The translations under genes were made by a program, and so were the position numbers. A stretch of DNA of 64,000 nt from the NCBI RefSeq assembly GCF_038095995.1, contig NZ_CP146005.1, positions 434,001 through 498,000 of the forward strand. The letters run 5' to 3'. The DNA comes from Mesomycoplasma ovipneumoniae (lineage in GTDB: Bacteria > Bacillota_I > Bacilli_A > Mycoplasmatales > Metamycoplasmataceae). How positions within the stretch are numbered: position 1 is the stretch's first letter; each line of letters begins with the position of its first letter. Under the pieces are notes generated by a model. That model did no database searches, was not told the DNA's origin, and saw only the letters and a program-made list of their open reading frames with translations. Below are positions 36,095 through 46,658 of this stretch, in pieces.

Positions 36095-36690
36095 CCCTAA
36101 TTTCCCAGTTTGATGAGATAATTCTAAAAAAGTGTACGGTTTTGGGACTTCTTTGACTTTTTTGGCAAACTCAGGAAAAATAACTATCAAGGCAAAAACA
36201 CTACATTTTAAATCTAACCATCACTAAAGAAAAATCTACTTATTAATCAAATAAAGCAAACTAAAAAAGGCTAAATTTTAACTTAAAAGCAAAATTACAA
36301 AATATCTAAACAACCTTTTTTAGCTTAAAAACCTGTCAAAAATCAATTTATAGATAAAATAACAAAAACCATAAAAAATACAACTACTATTTAAACTCAA
36401 TGTAAAAAGAAAACTCGTTTTTACTTACATTGAGCCTAAAAACATATATGAAGTTTTGAAAGAACAATAACTAAAAGCCCTAAATTTGAAGATTTCTAAA
36501 CGGGCAAATTTAAGGCATTCCATCATATTTAAAAATATAATGGATAATTCGCACTGTCTAATTTTTTTATGACAAAAACATAACCAATTCCTCCTTAATT
36601 CAATATCAAAATTTCTTAATTCATTCTTAGTGACTCTATTATAACAGAAATTTTTTTTAGACCAAGCATTTTTTTTTTTTTTGCAAAGGT
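36095..36690 (-). repeat. Structured leader element, copy 3, with IS1634-like left end
   Basis: It starts CCCTAATTTCCCAGTTTG, a slightly changed IS1634-like terminal repeat. Minus strand: 14-A run, TTGGTC, TATAAT, a near-perfect AAGGAGGA site (36589-36596) and tiny ORF MFLS-stop (36567-36581), then the hairpins. Stem 1 has T-A instead of C-G at its eighth pair. Confidence 0.78.
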
Positions 36691-36846
36691 TAATTTTAAT
36701 GCATTCTAATATATTTAAAAACATAATGGAAAAATCGCACTAACTGATTTTTTAGGCAAAAAACATAATAAGTCCCCCTTAATTCAATATCAAATTTATT
36801 AATTCATTCTTAGTTACTCTATTATAACATAATTTTTTCTACTAAT
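36691..36846 (-). repeat. Partial tandem copy of the structured leader element
   Basis: Promoter -10, AAGGGGG site and tiny ORF MFFA-stop are present on the minus strand. The -35 and A-run are lost. It ends exactly where the truncated P102-type copy begins. Confidence 0.6.
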
Positions 36847-36849
36847 TTA

Positions 36850-39216
36850 CCTTATTTTGCCACTCCTTTCCAAGACGGCCCTCAGACTAGTCAAGGCTCA
36901 GATTCAACATCTGAGAGTTCAAATGAAGACTTACAAACACTAAAACAAAAATTGGAAATTCTTTTGGGTCAACAATTTAGCGATTATTTTAATAAACTTG
37001 ATCCAAACATTAGTTTTGAAATTGAATCAGTAAAGCAAGTCTCACCGGAAGTCTACAGCGTTAGTCTTTCGTTAGTAAAAAATGTTACTGACGGAAATAC
37101 AACTACCCGGGTAAAATCAGATAAGAGTCTAACTCTAGTAGTCCACAAACAACAAGACAACATTCCTGAACTAGCAAAGACTCCGGAGGTATCAAATACT
37201 AGCTGGGCTAAACAATACAGTCCTGACCAGCCTTTGGCTAATTCAACAACAATTACACTGGAATTTAAAAATCCAATACAGACTGACCCAACTGGTAAGC
37301 CAACAAGTCAGTGGCTATCTTCAGTGCCGGTGAGTATTCATCCAGCTGAACTGGCTTTGAGTCCACTGCAGCCGGTGATAGCGCCTGAGTTGAAGAATAC
37401 GGGGTTGGCAGGTCTTCGTGCCGAAGAGTATACATACTTCCAAGCAGCTAATCCGACTAAGAAAAAGGGTAATAGTGCTGAAATAAATAAGAAGAAGAGA
37501 GCGGCCCAAAAAGCTACTAGAGAAGCATCTATGATTAAAGTTGAAAATCCAAGCTTAATTACTTCTTCACCTGTTCAAATCCCAAATCCTCAGCACCAAT
37601 TAGTTCAACTAACATTGAACCCATTACTCAACCAAAGTGTTGTGGACTTTAAAATAAGTGATCTAAAGGTAGAATCACCAACAAAGTTATCATTTAGTCT
37701 TGAAAGTAGTGACATAAAACGTTTAATTAATGCCCCCATTGAAATAGCAAAAGCGTCGGATTCTTCTACAGAGGAAGAAAAATCTCAACCTGAGACTAAC
37801 CAGCAACCAATATCTAACATTGTAAAAATTAAACCTAAATTAATTTTACAAGGTGCAGTTGGTGTTCCTTGAAGCACAATAAAAAAACCTGCTAAGTTCT
37901 CAGTGTTCCTCAAAGAGAACGACAAATACTGACAAGATCTGTTTGATAAACTTGCTAGTTGAGTACCAAATAAAGCTCTACTAAATAAAACAAAACCTAA
38001 TGGTAACACAAACGTCAACCCTATACTAATAAATCGAAATTGACATGGTACCCTCCAAAATAACAACGATCCCCTTTACCAGTTACTCACAATCGACCCT
38101 GCTGAAAATCTTTCTGCCCTATCTCTCAAAGTCTTTGATCCTTCGGGTTACTTAAACCAAAGATTATATAAAGAAGAAGAAGGCAAAACCCCAACCACCA
38201 ACCTTGATTTATATTCATACCAACTAAATAAAACAAAAGAAGATAAAGTCAGAAAAGGATGGACAAATGTCCACCCAAATCAATTCGTTAGCCCAGGTGA
38301 AAACTTCAGACTTACTAATGATTATTTAAATATTATTTTAAATCAGCCAACAAAAGTTACTTATTATAGCGCAAGCGATTTTGTTAACAATTTATTTAAT
38401 GATCCAGATAAAAAACCTGAAGAAATTCAAGACAAATACACAAAAACTGTTAAAGAAAAAGTAGGGGCTAATGCTGTTGATTGAGGAACTGCTTATTTGA
38501 ACTTTTGGTATCCAAAAGAATTAATTCAACAGCAATCAAATATTATTAGTGCTAATTTAACTGATTTATTATTTGTTAATCCTGACGAATTGGAAAAAAA
38601 CGAAAAAATGATTGCTCCAAATTTAGTTAATTGATGGCCTAATTTCCGAAATTCAGAAACTCCATTTATTAAAACAACTGAAAATAAAAAGGCAAAAGAT
38701 GAAGTTCTTCAAAATCCACTTGGTTGAACTCAAGTTCAAGATGGCGGATTTGGCCTTCGGGTAAGAAAAACATTATTTGATCGTGATACTCGTACATTTA
38801 CACTAACAACAAATATTCCAGTTCCAACCCAAGATTATTCAACTGTTAAAGATACTGATGACTGACGTTTTGTTTTCCAAAACGATAGTGGTCAAATTGC
38901 AATGCTAAAAGCAACTCGAGCAACTAATAGTTCAAATAATCCTGATTTTAAAGATAATGGAGCAGTTCAATTCCAGACAGTTATTCCTGAGCATTTCTTT
39001 ATATCAAACGTTAGATTTGTAGGAATATTCAAACAAGAAGATCAAAAATTAAAATGATTACCAATTATTGATACTGAATATATTATCGATGATCGTTATT
39101 TTAAAAACATTACAACTGATCAACTAGACTTAAAAAATGCAAATGCCCGTGGCCTTACCAATAATGCTTTTGGTGAAATCTTCAAAGAATTTAATATTCA
39201 CAAACCAAGAAAATAA
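36850..39216 (+). pseudogene. 5'-truncated, inverted copy of the P102-type gene (C-terminal ~790 residues)
   Basis: The reading frame starts abruptly at PYFATPFQD, without start codon, promoter or signal peptide, and stays open with TGA as Trp to TAA at 39214-39216. It matches residues from about 1043 onward of the product of 30393-35949 (DLQTLKQKLEIL, NTSWAKQY.PDQPLANSTTITLEFKN, QPTSQWLSSVP-like, IKRLINAPIEIA) but differs in the middle, where this copy has a Lys-rich insert (NPTKKKGNSAEINKKKRA). There is no TG tract. The two copies face away from a shared 4-kb segment that holds the promoter and 5' half of the minus-strand gene. It is either a dead fragment or a silent cassette for an alternative C-terminus. 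Confidence 0.8.
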
Positions 39217-39242
39217 CTAAATTTTAATTAAACAAATTAATT

Positions 39243-39275
39243 TCCCCTTTGAGTTTCAACCAAAGGGGATTTTAT
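39243..39275 (+). terminator. Terminator of the inverted P102-type copy
   Basis: CCCCTTTG ... CAAAGGGG stem followed by ATTTTATTATTTT, matching the terminator at 30330-30366. Confidence 0.75.
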
Positions 39276-39279
39276 TATT

Positions 39280-39323
39280 TTAAAATTAACCTTTTGCAAA
39301 AAAAAAAAAAAATGTTTTGCCTA
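39280..39323 (+). repeat. Remnant of a structured leader element, opposite orientation
   Basis: AACCTTTTGC, a run of 15 A and ATGTTTTGCC resemble the upstream edge of the leader element before its -35. The rest was lost at the IS3 junction. It extends the inverted repeat with 30290-30392. Confidence 0.55.
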
Positions 39324-40727
39324 TAAATAAGTAGAAAAATCTCAGACAATTAGTTTTTTACCTATGATTTTGATTACACCGCTTTTGTTAATTTTTTCTA
39401 GCATGTTCATTTTAAAAATTTGGACAAATAATTTACCTCATATAATAACTTGGAGTTTTATATGATAAGCAACTTTGAGGCCTTTCATTGTTATACCAAT
39501 CAATAAATTCACTTATTTTTTGATAAGCAATAGCCACATTTTCAAAATTTTCGCCCTCAATATTAAGCAATTCTCGTTGAAAAACCGCATAAAAATATTC
39601 AATAGGACGGTTTGCAAGTGCATTACCTTTTGGCGACATTGATTGTTGGATACCATTTTGCTTTAAAAAATTAGCAAATTTGTAGTTCGCATATTCCACG
39701 CCATGATCTGAATGGAAAAATTTTGGTTTAATATTGTACTTTTTGATTGTTTGTTTTACTAAGTTTATAGTTTCTTCTGAAAATCTTGTTTTAGAAATTG
39801 AAAAATTGAGCAAGTAATTGGATTTTGTTTCAATAATTGAGTGTAGATAAAATCATTCGTTGTTAATTTTGATAAATTTAATATCAGCAAACCATTTTTC
39901 ACCAAAATTTTCTGAGCTAAATTCACCTTTGATATGATCTTCAGTCCAAATTCGCGTAAACTTTTTCTCTTTTGGTGCTGGTTTTCCTTGCTTTTTATAA
40001 GCTAGTGATTTTAATCCTAAAAATTCGTAGTGTTTTTGAAACACGTACGTGCTTACATAATTTCCCTGATTTATGTAAATATTATATAGGATGTCTCGGC
40101 CTTTTACCTTTCGATTTAAAATAAAATTTTCGCGAATTCACTGAAGTAAGTCTTCATCATAAATCATTTTCTTTGGTGGTTTTTTCACCCTAATTTTCTC
40201 ATAAATAGAAGTGCGATTAACCTTAAAAACGCTACAAATTCTAGTGGAATTTTCGATTTTGTTTTTATCTTTTTCTTGTTCTTGTTTTCGTTTTTTGAGC
40301 TCCTCAAGAATAATCCCGGGGTCAACCCCGTATTTTCTAAGAACAGTTTCAATTATTTCTTGATAAACTTCACGATCATTTTCAGAAAGGTCGTTAATTG
40401 TATATTTCTTCTTTGGTTTGCGTGGAGATTTGATTTTTCCACGAGTACTAATTAAACTTTTCATATCATTATTATAAAACTTTTTTTGCCAATTTCTTAT
40501 CAAATTATTAGCGTATATATGCAACATTCATTCTTTATCCGCTTTTTTACTTTTAGATTTGTTTTTGTAAATTTCTCTAAATTCTTCTGCAAAAGCCAAA
40601 ATTGCATTTTTTAAGCCTTTAGATTCGGCAATTTTGATGTATTTAAATTTGTCTTGAATTGTGAATTTGTATTGTTTCATTTTGACACACCTTTTTTGAA
40701 TGTGTCTGAAATTAATATATTAACTTA
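39324..40727 (-). mobile_element. IS3-family element, copy 3 (no target duplication)
   Basis: Both ends match copies 1 and 2 but are more diverged (TAAATAAGTAGAAA at one end, ATATATTAACTTA at the other). The flanks share no direct repeat: a leader-element remnant lies on the left and the middle of a P97-like gene on the right. The element therefore marks a rearrangement or deletion, not a simple insertion. Confidence 0.85.
39433..40680 (-). CDS. IS3-family transposase, single ORF (copy 3)
   Basis: 415 residues in one frame. Catalytic residues as in the other copies (WFADIKF, HSDHGVEY, ANRPIEYFY). More substitutions than between copies 1 and 2 (VDPGIILEEL, SEFIDWYNNERPQ). Apparently intact. 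Confidence 0.9.
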
Positions 40728-41741
40728 CGAAAAATACAAAAATATATTTGACTATTTTCAATCAATAATAATTACTGAGCTGAAAAAGGTCGCATGCCTT
40801 ATAGTTTTTATCTTCACCCAAGACTTAAAAATATTATTGATTTAATGGTTCAAAATGAACAAAATACTATCGGCGTTGATTATTATGTTGACCAAATAAG
40901 ATCTGAATCAAGTAAAATTCAAGAAATTGACCCAACTCTTGGCGATCAATACCGCTCACCAATTAAAACACTAACAGATTTTATTGTCGCTTTTTACCAA
41001 AATATTTATTCTAACAAAACCGGACTTTTATCTGAATCTTTAGGAAGTAATTTTGACTATAAAATAAATTTTGAAATTGTTCACCCAAAAGCAGCAACAA
41101 CTCAATTTGATGATGAGGGTTCTGTGCCTCAACCTGTAAAAGAAGTTCAGCAAGAATCAAAAGTAAATCTTAAATATTGATATGAAGTTGGCCCAGTTGA
41201 TCAAAATGGAAAAATTCTTTCAGTAATTTTTAAAACACAGCCAAAAGAAATTACAATTTCAACTGACAAAGACGGAATAATTATTGCTGATAGCGTTGAG
41301 AAACTAAATAATTTGGTTGATAATTTCCCTAGTGCAACTCTTCCAACTTATTTAGATAATAATGATTTTAATGATCTTTGGACAAATATAAATCGTCTTG
41401 TTGGTGATAAAGAAGATTATGTTGATATCACAGAAGTAATTAAAAAATTCCCGATGTATTCTTATTTTAGTTTGCACTATCCAGAATTAGGTTTGGCAGT
41501 TAAGAAAGATGCTGTTAAAAAACCGGTTGAAGTAATGCCAACAGAACCAGTAGCAACCCAAGCGGCACAAACCCCGAATTCTACCGGTGAACTTGCAGGT
41601 ATTTATGAAAATTATCCAGGTATAGATACAATTAAAGTTCTTCATTTTTATGTTTATAACAAGAAAAACCCGAATGAATTTTCAACTAAGAAATTGAAAT
41701 TTTTTGTATATAAAACTGATAAATCATTGCTAAATTCATAA
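40728..41741 (+). pseudogene. 5'-truncated duplicate of the P97-like gene
   Basis: From the first base after the IS3 copy the frame matches the gene at 23304-26354 from about codon 653 to its end (RKIQKYIWLFSINNNYWAEK onward). A linker of about 28 codons seen in the full copy (DVSSPRSTTSAFNFVRVNQP) is missing here. Signal peptide and promoter are gone. The next gene follows after 27 bp. Confidence 0.85.
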
Positions 41742-41768
41742 AATTATTCTTAAAATGGAAGGTTTATT

Positions 41769-44700
41769 ATGAAAATTATTAAACGAAAAAATTTACTTAT
41801 TGCATCTTCGGTTGTTTTTCTAAGTGCGGTTATTAGTATTGGAATTGCCGTTCCAATTGGAAAAAGCGCCTATTACAGAAATCAATCTGAACAACTTTCA
41901 AAATATTCTGATCAAAAATCAGAAGCAAAATCTTTTGCTCAAAACAGTCAAAATCAACAAGAAATTTTACAATCTGTTAGTCAACTAAATTTAAAAGCCC
42001 AATTCGCTGATACTTTAACAGCCAAAAACGCAGTTGACTTATTTTATGACAAAACTTATAATTTTGATCTAAATTCGCTAGTTGATTTTAAGCCTTTGGA
42101 AGATAAATTTACTGGATTTAATTTTAAATTACTTGCTCCAAAAGACAAAAAAGATTTAAAAATTGAAAATAATACGCTATCAAATTTAGCAATTAATGTC
42201 CAAAATCCAGCGCAAAATATTAATTATAATGTTAAATTTGACCTAAAATTTAGCTCTCATGTTAAAAATTCCGAAATTGATCCTGATAATGTAAATGTTG
42301 TTCTTGAACTCGTTAATGATGAATTAATCAAAGATAAAACTGCAAGCGAAATTGCAATTTTGTTCAATTCTAAATTTATTCAAAACAAAAAATCAAACTC
42401 TGACAAACAAGCATTATTAAAAACTATTGCTGAATTTGGGAGTATTTCCTTTTTTAATAAGCAAACAAATGACTTGATTTTGCCTTTAGCTTTTGATTTA
42501 GAGCCTAATTTAAAAGATAGTAAACTATTTTTTTCAAAAGTGGATGATGCAACCGGTCAAGCAAATTTAGATCTTTCCTTAGTTGAAAAATATTCTAAAA
42601 AGAAATCTAAAATTGCTTTGGAATTTAAAAATTTATCAACTATTAACGAAAGTTATGCTTCTAAATTTGCACAAATTTTCAAAGATAACTACACTTTTAA
42701 CGATGAAATTGCTAAATTTTTAGCTTCATCAAATTTAACTCCACTAGATTTAATCTCAAAACCTTTGCCTGATTCTGTAAAAAATCAATCAATTTTCAAA
42801 GACAACCAACCATCTAGTCTTGATTTTTGATTTAAAAAACCTGAATCTCCAAGTCAAGCTGTTCCTGAAAGTTCGACTCCTGATGTTGAAAGTTTAAATT
42901 CTGATGCTGCATCCCCAGCACAACCTCAAACCGTAAGTGTTTCAACTTTAACTGACAGGCCAAAAACCCCTCAACAACAAGAAGATTCATTATCTGAAAG
43001 TGACAGTGAAACTTCTAATGATTCTGAAAATTCAACAGCAGAAACTCAACCTACAGAATCAACAGACCAAGATTCAACAGAAGAAAATCAAGAATCTAAA
43101 ACCGAAGAAACTCCAAAACCAGAAGTTCCAAAAGTTGAAACTCGTGAAGAAAAATTAAAAAAATCTTTTTCAGAAATTTTACATAATTTCCAAATTTCTG
43201 AATTTAAAATTCAACCAGTGAAAATTGAACTTTCTAAAGAAGACCAAGAAGATCCAATTAAAAAACAAGCAATTCCGCTTAGATTAACTCTTAATGGAAA
43301 TTTTATATCAAACGAGGCTTTCCCTGGTGGTCTAAATTTTAATTCTAATAATGAATTAGAGTATAGTTTCAATTTTAATTATAATATTAGTGATAAAGTT
43401 TATGGGGCTTATTTCCAAAATGCGCTTGATAATATTACAAAAACAAATCCAGATGGATCAAGTAGTCTAAAAATTGAAAATTTAGAGTTTAAGGTTAAAG
43501 ATGACCAAAAAATAACAGTTTTTGCAAAAACAATTGACCAAACAATTGAGCATATTAGAAATAAAAAAATCGAACTTTCAAAGATTAAAGAAGAAACTAA
43601 ACAACTTTCTGAACTTCTTGATTTTATTGCTCAGACAAAATCACAAACTAACCCAACACCAGCTAAAATTAATGTATCTTCTTTAGCAACTACAACTCCT
43701 TTCGAAGAAGAAGAGAAAAAAGAAGAGAAAACTGAGCAAAAACAGGCAGATCCAGCACCAAATCAAAGTCCTGGAAAATTACTTTCTGAACTTTTTGACA
43801 ATCTACTTGCATCTAATTTACCAGATTCAAGCTCTATAATTCTTGATACAGGATTTGAAAATGAAAAATTTGCTCTTTCTATTAGTATTTGGCTTGGAGA
43901 TGATAAATTAAAAGAAATAAAAATTCCAATTGCCGATGTATTAAAAAATAATAAACCTTTTGAATTTTTACAAGAAGAAACTAAATTACATTTCTTTCTT
44001 GATGCTGAGTCATTAATTACAGAAAACAGCGGATCCACCGCTAACCCAACAGATCAAACCTCAAATCCAAACGAAAATCAAATTCCAATTAGCTCAATTA
44101 AGTCAATTGATTCTCAAAAACTTGAATTTAAAGACTATGATGATCAAAAAAATCCTGTTCCAAGTGGTCGTAGGTCAAAATTAAAACCTTATTTAGACTT
44201 GTCTCAAGGCGGTATTTTCCTTTCTCATGACGGTCTTAAACTCGATTTTTCTTCAAAAAAAGATGATATTAAAAACCCTACATTTGTTCTCGCATTTAAG
44301 TCTGCCCAAAACTTTTCAACTAGTCAAGCACCTTTTTATTTAGTTCAAGGTTGAAAAGAAGATAAATCTGGTTCACCTTATTCTTACGGTGATAACCAAA
44401 AAATTGACTTTGGAATCAAAATTAGACGCTACGAATATGACAAAGACAAAATTAATAATTTAGAAGCACAAATAGGTGATGAAACTGCAACACAACCTAA
44501 TCATGTGCAAAAAATCGATCACCATACAGCGTTAGTTGATACTGTAACTGAAAGACAAGAACGCAACCGCTTCGGCACTAGAAATATTGTTGATAAAGTT
44601 AGTGAATCTAAAAATACATTTACTCCTGGTGTTTCCGATTTCCTTGACAACAAATTAGCGACTTCACTTGTTGTCTTTCGACTATTAGACGCAGATGAAA

Positions 44701-44993
44701 AAGACAAAAAAATAATGGAATTAACTCTTTATTCATCAATAGCTAGCGATCCATATAAACCTGTTTTTAGTGTGAAAAAAACTGTAAATCTTGATTCTTC
44801 ATTAAAATTTTCAGATATTAAATATTATATTTTAGGTAAATTAGCAACAGAAGCAGGATTGTCTGGAACTAGTGGGGCGGTTCTTCTTAAATCAGCTGCA
44901 GTTTTTGAATCAATCGAAAACGAAGACAAATCTGAATTAGTTAATAAATTATTTATTGATAGATACTTTGATCTTAATGAAACTAAAAATTAA
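41769..44993 (+). CDS. P102/P146-like large surface protein, duplicate copy
   Basis: 1074 residues, close duplicate of the gene at 26381-29713 with the same AAGG site, start context and anchor (KNLLIASSVVFLSAVISIGI). It is shorter mainly because the Ser/Glu-rich segment (about residues 355-450) and the Lys/Glu tract (EEEEKKEEKTEQKQ) are contracted. Its partner gene upstream is truncated at the IS3 element and no clear promoter remains between that IS and the start. Expression would depend on read-through or a cryptic promoter. Confidence 0.75.
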
Positions 44994-45014
44994 TATTTAT
45001 ATTAGTTTAAATAA

Positions 45015-45560
45015 AAAGCATCCTCAATAAACCAGGACAAAAAAAGTTAACACTAAGGTGTTGACTTTTTTTTGACTTTAATCTAACACTCACGAAGGAA
45101 AAACCTACCTACTAATCAAATAAAACAAACTAAAAAAGATGAAATTTTACCTTAAAAAAGCAAAATTATGAAATTTTTAAACTACTTTTTTAGTTCAAAA
45201 CACTGACAAAAATCATAAAAAACAACTACTATTTAAACTCAATGCAAAAAGAAAACTCGTTTTTACTTACACTGAGCCTAAAAAAATATATGAAGTTTTG
45301 AAAGAACTGAAAAAAAATAATTAAAAGCCCTAAATTTATAGATTTCTAAACGGTTAAATTTAAGGTATTCCATCATATTTAAAAATATAATGGATAATTC
45401 GCATTTTCTGATTTTTTTATGACAAAAACATAATTGATTCCCCCTTAATTCAATATCCAAATTTATTAATTATTCTTAGTGAGAGTTATTATAACAGAAA
45501 TTTTTTTTAGACCAAACATTTTTTTTTTTTTACAAAGTTTGATTTTAAAATAATAAGAAT
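45015..45560 (-). repeat. Structured leader element, copy 4
   Basis: Minus strand: 13-A run, TTGGTC, 16-bp spacer, TATAAT, AAGGGGGAATC site, tiny ORF MFLS-stop and hairpins. Stem 2 closes with A-U instead of G-C. The outer end continues at 45955-46063 after an inserted mini-element. The first ~60 bp match the tail of the duplicated surface-gene unit. Confidence 0.72.
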
Positions 45561-45954
45561 CCTGAGTTTCCCAGTTTGATAAGGTAATTTCAAAAAAGCA
45601 TCCGGTTTTAGGCAATTTTTTAAGTTTTTTGGTAAAAGTTAATTACAATTTTATTAGTAATTTATTAAGATATCAAAATATTGATTGTTTCCAAATAACT
45701 TGTTTCAAATTTCATGTTTGAAATTTCCTTAAAATATTTAGGTTTTTTGCCAAACAATTTGTTTACTTCAATAAAACCATCTTTATTTTGTTTTTTCATA
45801 ATTTATAATTATACCATAAAATTACTTAAAATGCAATTAAATGACATTAATATAAATTAAGGTTTTACGTTCAAAAAACACTGATTTACGGGTGTTTTTT
45901 CATATTTATATTCACTAAAAAGTGAATTTTTGCCTTAAAACTGGGAAACTCGGG
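45561..45954 (-). mobile_element. 394-bp internally deleted IS1634-like element (copy 3, independent deletions)
   Basis: IS1634-like ends (CCTGAGTTTCCCAG and CTGGGAAACTCGGG). The minus strand keeps the start MKKQ joined to NKDGFIEVNKLFGKKPKYF from the middle of the transposase, then short pieces of its end. The first junction falls at a repeated AAAAAACAAAAT, a sign of deletion by microhomology. Flanked by a 14-bp repeat (45547-45560 and 45955-45968). It lies inside leader-element copy 4. Confidence 0.85.
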
Positions 45955-46063
45955 AAAATAATAAGAATTAAGATTTTAGGATCAAAAACACGGATTTGCC
46001 GGTATTTTTGCATATTTATATTCACTAAAAAGTGAATTTTTGCCATCAAACTTGGAAAAGAAA
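45955..46063. repeat. Outer end of leader-element copy 4 (IS1634-like terminal repeat)
   Basis: GGATTTGCCGGTATTTTTGC then CACTAAAAAGTGAATTTTTG and ATCAAACTTGG resemble the start-side end of the IS1634-like element. The same end closes copies 5 and 6. Confidence 0.65.
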
Positions 46064-46084
46064 AAGTTATTAAAAACTTGCAAT

Positions 46085-46115
46085 AAAAAACTACCGATTG
46101 GTAGTTTTTTATTGA
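46085..46115 (-). terminator. Bidirectional hairpin terminator
   Basis: AAAAAACTACC / GGTAGTTTTTT stem with a GATT loop works on either strand. It closes the minus-strand transcript of the small membrane protein and tig. Confidence 0.75.
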
Positions 46116-46148
46116 TTTTAAAATTTAATTGAATAAATAATTTTTAAA

Positions 46149-46610
46149 TTAAATTTTAATAAAAGGAGCAGCATTTAAAAAATTAAATAAACTTGGAGTT
46201 GATCCTAGATTCATAACTGCTTGAGAAACAATCGTAGCGGCACCAGTAGCAGCGGCAGACTATGCAGTTTGTATATTTTTTAATGCTTTTGAAAGTTCTT
46301 CAACAGATTGTAGCGCTTTTTGCAATTTTTCTGGCGCATCTTTTAATGCATCAATTTGTGTTTTAAGCGAATCTAGATCTAAATTTGCAAGTTTATCAAA
46401 ACCTTCTTGAAATTTTCTAATTTGCTCTGAGTCCAATTTTGAAAAAGTTTTTTGAAATTCTTCAAATGACGCCTTGATTTTATCAATTTCAAAACTTTCA
46501 ATTTGCTTTTTAAATAAAAAATATAAAGTAGCAATTATTATTGCAAATAGGAGAATATTCCCAACAATAACAGCTAAGACTGTCGATATAAATCTTCCGA
46601 TTTTACTCAC
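46149..46610 (-). CDS. Small membrane protein with in-frame TAG before a conserved-looking tail
   Basis: The GTG start at 46608-46610 has GGAGG 5 nt upstream. One membrane segment (about 10-32, VLAVIVGNILLFAIIIATLYF) is followed by a charged, probably coiled-coil domain (residues 37-115). A TAG stop at 46260-46262 gives 116 residues. The same frame then continues for 36 codons with Ala/Gly-rich, well-formed sequence (SAAATGAATIVSQAV, then NLGSTPSLFNFLNAAPF) to TAA at 46149-46151. The gene may have been recently shortened by a nonsense mutation. I do not recognise the family. Downstream of tig, 48 bp apart. Confidence 0.6.
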
Positions 46611-46658
46611 TTACGCCTCCATAAATTTGTAAATTAAATTTTAATTTTTGGTCTTTTT

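Noticed and set aside
36425-36724. Minus-strand ORF of 99 codons inside a leader element, with similar ORFs at 45278-45460 and 51865-52047
   Set aside because: The ORFs differ in start, end and frame continuity between copies, and the conserved features are paired stems with compensatory changes. RNA structure explains the conservation better than protein.
32821-36849. A dedicated site-specific recombinase system for the invertible locus
   Set aside because: No serine or tyrosine recombinase gene and no short exact recombination sites were seen in the window; only homologous recombination between the arms can be proposed.
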